Shown: positions 1-9,316 of the stretch, piece after piece
How the letters are laid out: each line of letters starts with the position of its first letter
Position numbering within the stretch: the stretch's first letter is position 1
Assembly (NCBI GenBank): GCA_002763115.1
Contig: PFCW01000015.1
Coordinates: 11,334 to 47,089, forward strand
Direction of reading: 5' to 3'
Source of the DNA: Candidatus Pacearchaeota archaeon CG10_big_fil_rev_8_21_14_0_10_31_59
Lineage (GTDB): Archaea; Nanobdellota; Nanobdellia; Pacearchaeales; CG1-02-31-27
Length of the DNA stretch: 35,756 nucleotides
Made by a program: the position numbers and the translations under genes
The notes under the pieces: model-generated
Database searches by the model: none
What the model was told of the DNA's origin: nothing
What the model saw: the letters and a program-made list of their open reading frames with translations, nothing else

Positions 1-93
1 GTTCATTTTTTTATTTTTTTTAATTGGATTTTATTTTCTTGATTACACCCCTAGCACAAAGCTTGAGGCATATACCACTTAACAATGACTACA

Positions 94-122
94 CCTTTAT
101 AAACCTTTCGGTTTTGTTGTTA
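94..122 (-). promoter_or_regulatory. Archaeal BRE/TATA promoter (TAACAACAAAACCGAAAGGTTTATAAAGG on the minus strand) reading out of the window to the left
   Basis: Canonical CCGAAAGG + TTTATAAA BRE/TATA arrangement; 29-nt exact copy at 18038-18066 (+) upstream of another ORF; a minus-strand ATG lies at 6-4 near the left edge. Confidence 0.7.
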
Positions 123-130
123 TGACATAG

Positions 131-162
131 TTACAACAAATATACCCCAACTATTGTTGTAA
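131..162. repeat. Perfect 9-bp inverted repeat TTACAACAA-N14-TTGTTGTAA
   Basis: Arms at 131-139 and 154-162 read directly; intergenic, next to the 94-122 promoter. Confidence 0.7.
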
Positions 163-232
163 TTATCATGTAAAAATGGTATTTAAAACTTTTCTTTTTT
201 CCGTCTTTTAGTCGTGGAATATAGTAATAACA

Positions 233-1306
233 CTAATTTACTACTGTTAATTTAGGAGTAAACTTATTAAAACTAAATGTGAACCATAAATTTGGATAGG
301 TTGTATCTACTTTTAGAGCTTCCTCATAAAAACGATTAAAATAAGATGTATCTTCTTTATTATCTCCATATAATCTTGTAAACCTAACAAAAGGAACTAA
401 TTTTCCGTCTTGATTATTGTATGTAACTGGTAACTGAAATAAAATATCTTTTATTCTACCATTTTCATCCAATTCTATTTTAGTTTTTGGACTGTCTAAA
501 GCATAAGGTTCTGGAGGAGCAATAACTTCTCTCTTAACTACTTTTGATAATTTGTCCCCTAACCCGTCAGGACGTCCTGTTGCACATGAGTTTAAATAAA
601 TCTGACAATCTTCTTCTAAATATTCTCCAAGTTTTTTTAGAGAATCTAAATTTGACACTGAAATTTCCCATATACCTTCATCTGAAAGATTCATTCCATT
701 AGGGTTTCCATGACCCCCTAAAATAAAAAGATCAGGTTTTCCATACTCTTCAGAAAATAATCTGGTTTTTTCTAATAGGTCATTTATAGAGCCAGTCTCA
801 AAAAATATTATATTGTAATTTTCTGTGAATAATCTCCATTTACTTATATTATCAAATGCTGAATTAGATGACTCTTCAGGAAATGTCCAGAAACATAACT
901 TCTTTGCTGGATCAAATGCTTGACCAAAACAATATTGTAGCATCTCTGTTTGATACTCATTATATCCTAGATCAAATTTTTCTGCTATGGTTTTGGCAGA
1001 ATCTTTACTTAAGAAACTTTCCAATTGTGAAATTACTTTTGTTCTGTCAATTTTAGTTATATTATACACTTCACTTGCACTAATCTCTGCTTTATTAGAT
1101 TCAGAATTATATTTTTCTGAATTTAAACAACCAAAAAATATTCCTAATCCTACACTTAAAGTTGCTACCGTCCCAATCACTGCTTTTTTTAATATAGATG
1201 ACAAAAATTCCCGTTTTTTAGGCATAATACATTTTTTTATATGAGTTTCTAAACTAACAGAACTTTCCGGATTTTTCCAATTACCTTTTATTCTTATTTT
1301 TGACAT
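233..1306 (-). CDS. Putative membrane-anchored or lipoprotein-like protein with caspase/CHAT-like HG...SC motifs (alternative start at 1225)
   Basis: ORF track; hydrophobic segment AVIGTVATLSVGLGIFFGC; motifs LFILGGHGNPNG and IYLNSCATGRPDGLG resemble the His/Cys dyad of clan CD peptidases. Confidence 0.7.
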   Translation of the reverse strand: MSKIRIKGNWKNPESSVSLETHIKKCIMPKKREFLSSILKKAVIGTVATLSVGLGIFFGCLNSEKYNSESNKAEISASEVYNITKIDRTKVISQLESFLSKDSAKTIAEKFDLGYNEYQTEMLQYCFGQAFDPAKKLCFWTFPEESSNSAFDNISKWRLFTENYNIIFFETGSINDLLEKTRLFSEEYGKPDLFILGGHGNPNGMNLSDEGIWEISVSNLDSLKKLGEYLEEDCQIYLNSCATGRPDGLGDKLSKVVKREVIAPPEPYALDSPKTKIELDENGRIKDILFQLPVTYNNQDGKLVPFVRFTRLYGDNKEDTSYFNRFYEEALKVDTTYPNLWFTFSFNKFTPKLTVVN

Positions 1307-1379
1307 TCTAACCCAAAATACAAAGAATTCAAACTTAATAAATCTTTCTAATTGTAACTACTTAAAAGAAACAACATAA

Positions 1380-2168
1380 CTAAGAAACAATCCCCCACAG
1401 CTTTTTGCTCTTGACAGAATCTTCTATCGGCTCGGGAGATTCGTTTATAATAGTAGTGTCAATTTTATACTTCTTAATCCAGCTTAGAAGTTCTTTTATT
1501 TCTGCTTCTGGAGTTATAATGTGATTTCTTTCTCCTTTAGCTGTATAATTAATCCCGGAAAAATGTGAGTGTATTTCTTTAACATTATTTTTCCTTAACT
1601 TGTCAAAAATTTCTTTGTAATCTCTTTTTCCATTGTATCTAGCTTTCAAATGCGCGAAATCAACACATAAATGACAGCCAGTTTCTTTTTTTAATTTCAG
1701 CAATTCATCCAAATCTCCAAACTGGCTTGCTTTTCCGGTTGTTTCCGGAGCTAAAACAACATTAAATTTTTTTGCTTTTATTTCAGACTGAATTTTTCCA
1801 ATCTGCTCTTTTATTATTTTGTAAGTTTCTTCTTTTGATAAATTGCCGTAATAACCTGCATGAAAAACAACATATTTTGCTTTCAGATAATGGGCTCTTT
1901 CAGCTGCCTGCAAAATTCTTGTTCTTGAAGCTCCTCTTTTTTGAGATTCATCAGAACTCAGATTGATATAGTAAGGCGCATGCACAGAAGTAATATTAAT
2001 TTTATTTTTCTCAGCAAATTCAGAAACTTTTTTTGCTGTTTCATTAGACATCTTTACACCATAAACAAATTCAACTTCAACGCAATCAAGCCCGGCTTTT
2101 GCAATTACAGGAATTCCTTTATCATAACTTCCTCCAAAACCGGCTGGTCCAAATAATACTTTCACCAT
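1380..2168 (-). CDS. nfo: Endonuclease IV-like AP endonuclease (TIM barrel)
   Basis: SVHAPYYINLSS, VVFHAGYYG, LAPETTGK, CVDFAHLKAR motifs typical of the Nfo family. Confidence 0.88.
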   Translation of the reverse strand: MVKVLFGPAGFGGSYDKGIPVIAKAGLDCVEVEFVYGVKMSNETAKKVSEFAEKNKINITSVHAPYYINLSSDESQKRGASRTRILQAAERAHYLKAKYVVFHAGYYGNLSKEETYKIIKEQIGKIQSEIKAKKFNVVLAPETTGKASQFGDLDELLKLKKETGCHLCVDFAHLKARYNGKRDYKEIFDKLRKNNVKEIHSHFSGINYTAKGERNHIITPEAEIKELLSWIKKYKIDTTIINESPEPIEDSVKSKKLWGIVS

Positions 2169-2241
2169 TTTTGATTATTAAGAAATAGAAATTTAAATAG
2201 TTAACTAAAAATAAAAAAGAAAAAATCGCAAATAATGCGAT

Positions 2242-3462
2242 TTACAAACTTAACAATTTAACATTGCCTTCTTCAGTTACAGCGAAGTTTTTTGCTACGA
2301 TATATTGGATTCCGGCTTTTTCAGCTGTCTTGACTATCGTGTTATTTACAGTTCCGTCAATAACCAAAGCAAACATGTCCTCGTTTCTTCTTTCAAGGTT
2401 GAAAATATTTTTTAACAACTCCTGATAGAAAACTTTTCTTATTCCTTCCATCTCGCTGTTTAATATATAGACTGATTTGCTTCCCATCATATCATAAAGA
2501 ATTTCTTTCAACTTTTCTTTTTCTTCTTTTGTCAATGCTTTCTTCCTTGTTTTTCTTTCAGGTTTTTCTGTTTCTTCCTCGTCTCTGCGTCTTCTTCTTT
2601 CCCTGCTTGTTTTTTTGAAACTGTCTCCATTTTTTCTGTCGAACTCGTAAAAAAATTCTTCAGGTGTAAGTTTATTTCTTAAACAGCTTATAATCTCCTT
2701 CTCAGTTAACTCTTCAACTTCCTTGCCGTCAGGAGCTCTTGCTATAAATTTAATATTGTTATCCATAGCAAGCCCTTTTGCGTTTAAAATTCCTCCACGA
2801 TCTCCGTCGACAAATAAAGTCATATCTTTTTCTTTTGAAAGATCTCTTATAGTATCAGAAATTTTTGCTCCATTCATAGCTATAACGTTCTTTATACCGT
2901 ACCTTAACATGTTTAAGACATCTGCTCTTCCTTCAACTACAATAATTTCGTCGCTTGTTTCTATGTCCGGGCCAGCAGGCAATCTGTCTTTTCCATATTC
3001 AACTATTCTTTCGACTCGTGATGCAGAAACAACAGCTTCCTCCATTTCCTTGGTTTCCATCCTTGCTGTTATATTTCCCATAAGTTTCTTTGCTCTTTCG
3101 ATTATGTATTGTCTTTTAACATCCCTTACGTCTTCAATTTCTTTGACATCAATTTTTACATCTGCTAATCCGATCCTGTCAATAGTTTCTAAAGCAGCTG
3201 CTATAATCGTAGTTTCAGCTTTGTCAAGAGAAGTTGGGATTTCAATAGCTCCGATGGTTTTTCCATTTTCAGTTTCCATCTCGGCGTCTATTCTTCCAAT
3301 CTTTCCTTTTTTCTGTAACTCTCTTAATTCTAATTCTTCGCCAAGTAAACCTTCAGTCTGACCAAATATAGCACCAATTACATCCGGTTTTTCAACTACT
3401 CCTTGAGCCAAAAAACTAGCTCTAATTATGTATTTGGTCGAGATGGGACTAACTTTTCCCAT
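2242..3462 (-). CDS. dnaG: Archaeal DnaG-like primase/exosome subunit (Toprim)
   Basis: N-terminus MGKVSPISTKYIIRASFLAQGVVEKPDVIGAIFGQTEGLLG and Toprim IIVVEGRADVLNMLRYGIKNVIAMNG...LFVDGDRGG; start at 3462 preferred over 3480. Confidence 0.93.
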   Translation of the reverse strand: MGKVSPISTKYIIRASFLAQGVVEKPDVIGAIFGQTEGLLGEELELRELQKKGKIGRIDAEMETENGKTIGAIEIPTSLDKAETTIIAAALETIDRIGLADVKIDVKEIEDVRDVKRQYIIERAKKLMGNITARMETKEMEEAVVSASRVERIVEYGKDRLPAGPDIETSDEIIVVEGRADVLNMLRYGIKNVIAMNGAKISDTIRDLSKEKDMTLFVDGDRGGILNAKGLAMDNNIKFIARAPDGKEVEELTEKEIISCLRNKLTPEEFFYEFDRKNGDSFKKTSRERRRRRDEEETEKPERKTRKKALTKEEKEKLKEILYDMMGSKSVYILNSEMEGIRKVFYQELLKNIFNLERRNEDMFALVIDGTVNNTIVKTAEKAGIQYIVAKNFAVTEEGNVKLLSL

Positions 3463-3638
3463 TGTTACTCCACACAACATTACCTAAAACACATCAGAAA
3501 ATGAATTGAATCTGATAGTTATTTTAGTGATTTGTAATCTGTGATTAAATGATTAATGTTGTGATATATTTTATTTAATAATTCGCCATTTAAGGCTTAA
3601 TGTTATATTAAAACAAAAGAAGTTTATAAATTTTTGCT

Positions 3639-4169
3639 TTATCCTTTTCTCATCTTCTCAGTATATGGATTACCTCTTCCTATCAACGAGAAATAAGCTT
3701 TCAGCTGTTCGACAGCTTCCTTGGTTTCTTCTAGAACTTCAAATTCATAATCTTCCAATCTAGCTCTGATTATAAACCTATCATAAACCGACCTCATAAA
3801 TTTCTTCCATGGTGTTGTCTCCCACTTGTTTTCCCAGTCCCTCACCAAATAACCCTTGAAATCAACTTCATTGCCGCCTTTATTCAGCTTAATTTTTTTC
3901 CCACCTTTTTCAATCTCAACAGTTGTCATGTTAAAAATTTCCCATTTAACCTTAATCTCAAATTTAAAATAATCGCTGATTTTTTTCCAGGCATTCCATT
4001 TAACCTCAACATATTTTCCGCTTTCCCCAACTTTTTCAGTATATTTCTCCTCTTCCAAGACATAATCCTCGTCGATAAACCAGTTGGACAGAAATGTATA
4101 AGCATCTTTAAAATCGAAAATACCCCCGTATTTTACTTTTTCCCTATATTGCTTCTCTTTTTCTACCAT
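3639..4169 (-). CDS. Uncharacterised protein, 176 aa, rich in Lys, Glu and Trp
   Basis: Complete ORF with no better competitor; no recognised family. Confidence 0.75.
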   Translation of the reverse strand: MVEKEKQYREKVKYGGIFDFKDAYTFLSNWFIDEDYVLEEEKYTEKVGESGKYVEVKWNAWKKISDYFKFEIKVKWEIFNMTTVEIEKGGKKIKLNKGGNEVDFKGYLVRDWENKWETTPWKKFMRSVYDRFIIRARLEDYEFEVLEETKEAVEQLKAYFSLIGRGNPYTEKMRKG

Positions 4170-4201
4170 CTTTTTTCAATTAACTAAAAGAAATAATATA
4201 T

Positions 4202-4792
4202 TTAAACTTTGCTTTCTATCTCATCTCTGCAGTTTATACACACATTCTTGCCGTATATTTTGTAAAGCAGTCCAATCCTTCCACATTCTTCACATTCTCC
4301 GTCTTTAAACGGCGCATCCCCCTTCCTCTTTAAATTTTCAATTCTTTTCATTTTTTCATATTCTTCCTTGATGTCCAAATTTCCGACGGCAATATCGAAT
4401 AACGCCGGCTGTACTTTAAGTATGTCTTTTTGTGTTAACAACCCGATTAATCTTTTCTTTCCTTTTTCTTTTGAAATTACAGGAAGCCATCTGATATTTT
4501 TTTTCTTCATTAATTGTAGAGCATCATAAATATCCAGTTCCGGGGAGGTTGTTACAACATTCTTGTTCATAATATCTTCAACTTTTTCATTTTCAACATT
4601 TCTTTTCTTGGTAAAAACCCATAATAAATCCCTGTCTGTAATAATCCCCTTTAATTCATCTTTGTTGACTATAACCAAACTTCCAACCCTCTTAGAAACC
4701 ATTTTTTTTGCGCAGTCCTTTATAGAAGTTGTTGGATTAACCTTTTCCATATTAATGGTCATTATATCACCGACTTTTATCCCAATCTTCAT
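4202..4792 (-). CDS. CBS-domain pair protein with C-terminal zinc-ribbon-like CxxC...CxxC
   Basis: VGDIMTINMEKVNPTTSIKDCAKKMVSKRVGSLVIV...GIITDRDLLW; CEECGRIGLLYKIYGKNVCINC tail; internal start at 4792 avoids overlap with the thermosome promoter. Confidence 0.85.
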   Translation of the reverse strand: MKIGIKVGDIMTINMEKVNPTTSIKDCAKKMVSKRVGSLVIVNKDELKGIITDRDLLWVFTKKRNVENEKVEDIMNKNVVTTSPELDIYDALQLMKKKNIRWLPVISKEKGKKRLIGLLTQKDILKVQPALFDIAVGNLDIKEEYEKMKRIENLKRKGDAPFKDGECEECGRIGLLYKIYGKNVCINCRDEIESKV

Positions 4793-4940
4793 TCTGAATT
4801 TCCCCTTCGCCTGAAAAACATAATATCCTTTAATATTTAAAAGTTGCCTTGCTATTCTAAAATTATAACAAAATCTAAATATATTTTCCATACCATAAAC
4901 TTTAAAAAGAATCAAACTATAAATAATCAAGCAAGGGAAA

Positions 4941-6554
4941 ATGGCAGACAAACAACCAGTTTATATTCTACCGGAAAATGTGCAAAGGATGATGGGAAGA
5001 GATGCACAGAGAAATAATATCCTAGCTGCAAGAATAGTGGCTGAAACAGTCAAGTCTACTTTAGGACCGAAAGGAATGGACAAGATGTTGGTCGATTCAA
5101 CTGGCGATGTTGTTATTACAAACGATGGAGTTACAATTCTTCAGGAAATGGAAATTGAACATCCTGCAGCAAAAATGGTTGTTGAAGTTGCAAAAACCCA
5201 AGACCAGGAAGTTGGCGACGGGACAACAACTGCCGTAATCTTGGCAGGAAAATTACTGGAAAATGCAGAGCAATTATTGGACCAGAAAATTCATTCCACT
5301 ATTATTGTCAAAGGATACAGATTAGCCGAAAAAAAAGCCCAGGAAGTTTTAAATCAGCTTTCTCATATGGTTGATCCTTCAAATGAAGAATTGCTGAAAA
5401 ATATTGCAATGACATCCATGACTGGAAAAGGCGCCGAAGTTGCAAAAGAGTATTTAACTAATTTGATAATAAAAGCAGTAAAACAGATCATGAAAATTTC
5501 TGAGGGAAAATATGAAATTAATTTTGATGATATCAAATTAGAAAAAATGAAAGGAAAAGGTGTTGAAGATTCTGAGTTGCTTCAGGGAATTGTTATTGAC
5601 AAGGAAAGAGTAAATCAGGACATGCCTCAAAAAATAACTAATGCTAGAATTGCTTTGATTGATTCACCATTGGAAATAAAAGGACCGGAAACAGACACAA
5701 AAATTTCTATTTCAAGTCCTGACCAGCTACAATCTTTTTTAGAACAGGAGGAAAAAATCTTAAAAGAAATGGTGGAAAAAGTAAAGAATTCAAAAGCGAA
5801 TGCTGTTTTCTGCCAGAAAGGAATAGATGATGTTGCACAATATTATTTGTCCAAGGAAGGAATTTATGCTGTAAGAAGAGTGAAAAAAGATGATCTTGAA
5901 AGATTATCTAGAGCAACAGGAGCCAGAATTATTTCAAATTTAAAAGAATTGGATGAAAATGTTTTGGGAAAATCTGCTTTGGTTGAGGAAAAAAAAGAAG
6001 GCGATGAAATTTTCACTTACATAACTGGCTGTGAAAATCCAAAGGCAGTTACAATTATAATCAGAGGAGGTACAGAACATGTTGTCGATGAAACCCAAAG
6101 AGCAATTAAAGATGGTATTGGTGTTATTGTTGCATCAATAAAAGACGGAAGAGTTGTTGCAGGAGGAGGTTCATTTGAAATTGAATTATCAAGAAGATTA
6201 AGGGAATATGCTAAAAATTTCTCCGGGAGAGAGCAGTTAGCCATTGAAAAATTTGCTGATGCTTTGGAATCAATTCCAATAACTTTGGCTGAAAATGCCG
6301 GTCTTGATCCTATAGATATTTTAACAGAATTGAAATCAAGACATGAAGCAGGGGAAAATGAAGTTGGCTTGAATTTATTAGTTGGAAAAATTGAAGATAC
6401 TTTTGAGGCTGGTGTTGTCGAACCATTAAAAATAAAAACGCAGGCATTAAAATCAGCAACAGAAGTTGCAACAATGATTTTAAGAATAGATGATGTTATT
6501 GCATCAGGAAAGGGCGCAAGTCCAAATATGCCCCCAATGCAGGGTTATGAGTGA
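4941..6554 (+). CDS. thsA: Thermosome subunit (group II chaperonin)
   Basis: [66 protein letters not shown]. Confidence 0.97.
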   Translation: MADKQPVYILPENVQRMMGRDAQRNNILAARIVAETVKSTLGPKGMDKMLVDSTGDVVITNDGVTILQEMEIEHPAAKMVVEVAKTQDQEVGDGTTTAVILAGKLLENAEQLLDQKIHSTIIVKGYRLAEKKAQEVLNQLSHMVDPSNEELLKNIAMTSMTGKGAEVAKEYLTNLIIKAVKQIMKISEGKYEINFDDIKLEKMKGKGVEDSELLQGIVIDKERVNQDMPQKITNARIALIDSPLEIKGPETDTKISISSPDQLQSFLEQEEKILKEMVEKVKNSKANAVFCQKGIDDVAQYYLSKEGIYAVRRVKKDDLERLSRATGARIISNLKELDENVLGKSALVEEKKEGDEIFTYITGCENPKAVTIIIRGGTEHVVDETQRAIKDGIGVIVASIKDGRVVAGGGSFEIELSRRLREYAKNFSGREQLAIEKFADALESIPITLAENAGLDPIDILTELKSRHEAGENEVGLNLLVGKIEDTFEAGVVEPLKIKTQALKSATEVATMILRIDDVIASGKGASPNMPPMQGYE

Positions 6555-6599
6555 TTCTAAACAATAATTTTAAATAATCTTTTTCTGTAACATAATCAA

Positions 6600-6673
6600 G
6601 GGCCCATGGTCCAGTGGTCTAAGACGTCTCGTTTACACCGAGAAGGTCGGAGGTTCGAACCCTCCTGGGCCCA
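6600..6673 (+). tRNA. tRNA-Val (TAC anticodon)
   Basis: 7-bp acceptor GGGCCCA/TGGGCCC, anticodon stem TCTCG/CGAGA with loop TTTACAC, T-arm GGAGG-TTCGAAC-CCTCC. Confidence 0.95.
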
Positions 6674-6814
6674 TGAGGAATTTGACTTGCCAATTAAAAA
6701 AATATAAATACTCAAGCTCAATTCCGAACAGCTTTTCCGAACCACTTTTTAGTTTATCACTATAAAGTTAATACTAAACAAAAAGCTTAAAAACCCAAGA
6801 ATAATATTAAGAAT

Positions 6815-7117
6815 ATGGGACAAGAATTCAAATTTGAAATAGTTCACCCTTATGTTGAGAAGATTAATCCGAAACAAGATTTGGTGGATATAAGAGTTAG
6901 ATATAAAGGTAAGGAATACATGTGCTCTGTCACAACAACAGAATATATTAATACTCTAATGGAAAGTTATGAAAAAACTGGAGAAAACAAAGAAGGAGCT
7001 TATTTTTGGATTAAGGGAGGTATGCTTGTTTTGAAAGAAATAACTGAAGCAACTATAAGAACAACGTTAGAAGATTTAGTAGAGAGAGGTGATTTAGAAG
7101 AATTTTTACATTCTTAA
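6815..7117 (+). CDS. Uncharacterised 100-aa protein
   Basis: Complete ORF with upstream A/T-rich promoter (AAACAAAAAGCTTAAAAAC); 4-nt convergent overlap with the next gene. Confidence 0.75.
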   Translation: MGQEFKFEIVHPYVEKINPKQDLVDIRVRYKGKEYMCSVTTTEYINTLMESYEKTGENKEGAYFWIKGGMLVLKEITEATIRTTLEDLVERGDLEEFLHS

Positions 7118-7599
7118 TGATACAATCTTTTTAGACGGTTTATTATTTTAGTTTGAGTTGCTTTATCTGAATATCCCACTATTTCATATTTGTCATCACC
7201 TATTTTCCTGTAATACACCCTGCCTCCATTTCTACCACGTAATTCATAAAGATCAGAAGAAATTGCTTTTGTTCCAATTCCGGGATTAGTGTTTCCGTTG
7301 TTTAATTGTTCAATTAAATGAGTTATATCTCTATAAATTCCATCTTTCTTTTTTTCGATTTCTTCTGCAATCCTCGATAAAAGAGGATCTTCTTTAACTC
7401 TGGAACCAATAACTTTCTTTTCGATTCCACCAACCAAAATTAAAAAGCCTCCGATAAGCAAAAAAGTTATTGATAAAAAACTGAAAAAATTATTTGTTGG
7501 AGAAATCCCGATGACAGCTCCAGTTACAGAAAAATTGGAAAGAAAAATGACTGCTCCTAAAAAACCAAGAATGAATCCGAGTAACCTAATCTTTTTCAT
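7114..7599 (-). CDS. Two-TM membrane protein with C-terminal RelE/ParE-like domain
   Basis: Two hydrophobic N-terminal segments; C-terminus DLYELRGRNGGRVYYRKIGDDKYEIVGYSDKATQTKIINRL resembles RelE/ParE toxins. Confidence 0.7.
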   Translation of the reverse strand: MKKIRLLGFILGFLGAVIFLSNFSVTGAVIGISPTNNFFSFLSITFLLIGGFLILVGGIEKKVIGSRVKEDPLLSRIAEEIEKKKDGIYRDITHLIEQLNNGNTNPGIGTKAISSDLYELRGRNGGRVYYRKIGDDKYEIVGYSDKATQTKIINRLKRLYH

Positions 7600-7664
7600 A
7601 CATAAATATACCTGATAAAGTTTTTAAGCTTTTATGAAAAATAACACGTCATCTATTATCTATA

Positions 7665-7877
7665 TTATTTTCTTAAGCTATTAATTATTCCATAAACAAA
7701 TAATGACACTGCTACAAGAAATGTAAAGAACCCTGTAATGACAATAATTGGATTAAAAGGAGCTATCCATTCAAAATATTGTGTGATTGGTTCAATTATT
7801 ATAACCCCAATAATAACTAATGTTAACAATGTTAATCCAGAAATTATTAATATCGTATTCTTCGTCTTATCTTTCAT
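7665..7877 (-). CDS. Small two-TM membrane protein, 70 aa
   Basis: Two hydrophobic segments; compact neighbourhood. Confidence 0.6.
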   Translation of the reverse strand: MKDKTKNTILIISGLTLLTLVIIGVIIIEPITQYFEWIAPFNPIIVITGFFTFLVAVSLFVYGIINSLRK

Positions 7878-7878
7878 C

Positions 7879-8091
7879 TTATATTGCTAAAAATTGGAAA
7901 GCTTGCAAAACTAGGAATACTGGCCAGACAAGAGATTTTAAGAATCCCAGAACACCCATCCAAAAACTGGTTGCAGTTGAAATATAGTATATCGCTGCTC
8001 CAATAAATCCTAGAAAATAAACTGCTCCACCACATTTACATGAATGGCAAAAATTATGTTTGCACCAATCTTTCTTTATTTTTCTTTTCAT
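7879..8091 (-). CDS. Small conserved membrane protein with Cys cluster, 70 aa
   Basis: CKHNFCHSCKCGGAVYFLGFIGAAIYYISTATSFWMGVLGFLKSLVWPVFLV, similar to widespread uncharacterised small membrane proteins (from memory). Confidence 0.75.
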   Translation of the reverse strand: MKRKIKKDWCKHNFCHSCKCGGAVYFLGFIGAAIYYISTATSFWMGVLGFLKSLVWPVFLVLQAFQFLAI

Positions 8092-8180
8092 TTATTTCAC
8101 CTCTAAGAAATAAATTTTTAAGAGTTTATAAATTTGATGAATTAAAGAAGATTTTTAAATTTAGAAGTTCTTTTATTAAA

Positions 8181-9272
8181 ATGAAAACCCAGAAAGTTCT
8201 TCTTGCAATGTCAGGAGGAGTTGATTCTAGCGTAGCTGCTTATTTATTAAAAAAACAGGGCTATGAAGTTATTGGTGCCTTTATGAAAAATTGGAGCGAT
8301 ACCAAGAACAAATACACTGGAGAATGTGCCTGGCGTGATGAAAGAAGATTCGCTCAACAAATCGCTTTGAAATTAAAAATTCCTTTGATTACTTTGGATT
8401 TTGAAAAACAATACAAAAAAGATGTTGTTGCTGAAATGTTCAAGAAATACAAAAAAGGAATAACTCCAAATCCAGATATAGATTGCAATCAGAAAATAAA
8501 ATTTCCTTTGTTATGGAAAGAAGCGCAAAAAAGAAATATTAATTTGATTGCAACAGGACATTATGCAAGAGTTAAGAAGGAGAAAGGAAAATATTTTTTA
8601 TTTAGGGCAAAAGATGAATCAAAAGACCAGAGTTATTTTCTTTACCGTTTGAATGAAGATGATTTGAAACATATTTTATTTCCTATAGGAGAATTGACAA
8701 AACCTGAAGTTAGAAAGATTGCTAAAAAACTTGGTTTTCCAAATTACAATAAAAAATCTACTGTTGGAATTTGTTTTATAGGAAAAGTTAATTTGAAAGA
8801 TTTTTTGCAAAAGAAAATTAAAGCAAAAAAAGGCAAGATTTTAAGTCCAAATGGAAAAATAATCGGGGAACATGATGGAATTTATTATTATACAATTGGA
8901 CAAAGAATTGGTCCAAGATATGGAATTGAAGTTTCAAAATTAGAAGATGGTAAAAGGCAGTTAAACAGGTGGTATGTTGCAAGAAAAGATGTCAAGAAAA
9001 ATATTATTATCGCAGCTCCAGAAAATCATCCTTTGTTGTTCAGACAAAAAATAATCGTTAAGGATTTTCATTTGATTACAAAAACAAAAATTCCTTCGCG
9101 CGTTTTTACACGAATCAGGCATGTTGGGGAATTATTGCCAAGTGCTTTGAAAAAAGAAAACAAAAAATGGATTGTTAAATTAAACAAGCCGATTACAGGA
9201 GTTTCAGAAGGACAGGCGATTGTTTTGTATGACAAACAAAAAGTTTTGGGCGGGGGAGAAATTTCATTCTAA
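8181..9272 (+). CDS. mnmA: tRNA-specific 2-thiouridylase MnmA
   Basis: PP-loop MSGGVDSSVAAYLLK, both cysteine motifs (NPDIDCNQKIKF, VGICFIGK), DQSYFLYRL; start at 8181. Confidence 0.93.
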   Translation: MKTQKVLLAMSGGVDSSVAAYLLKKQGYEVIGAFMKNWSDTKNKYTGECAWRDERRFAQQIALKLKIPLITLDFEKQYKKDVVAEMFKKYKKGITPNPDIDCNQKIKFPLLWKEAQKRNINLIATGHYARVKKEKGKYFLFRAKDESKDQSYFLYRLNEDDLKHILFPIGELTKPEVRKIAKKLGFPNYNKKSTVGICFIGKVNLKDFLQKKIKAKKGKILSPNGKIIGEHDGIYYYTIGQRIGPRYGIEVSKLEDGKRQLNRWYVARKDVKKNIIIAAPENHPLLFRQKIIVKDFHLITKTKIPSRVFTRIRHVGELLPSALKKENKKWIVKLNKPITGVSEGQAIVLYDKQKVLGGGEISF

Positions 9273-9316
9273 TATATCACAACATTCTTTAAAAATCGAA
9301 AATTTCTAAATCAGTT

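Noticed and set aside
2723-3361. 212-aa plus-strand ORF
   Set aside because: Antisense to dnaG, whose minus-strand protein is clearly recognisable; composition is typical of a shadow ORF
3481-3638. Possible C/D box sRNA in the intergenic region (GTGATTTG, CTGA-like bits)
   Set aside because: No proper RUGAUGA C box with paired D/D' spacing could be found
6722-6742. Direct repeat TTCCGAAC x2 downstream of tRNA-Val
   Set aside because: Only 8 nt, could be chance; no further copies noticed
7114-7117. 4-nt convergent overlaps here and at 33837-33840 considered as sequencing errors
   Set aside because: Both flanking frames look complete; overlap is consistent with a compact genome
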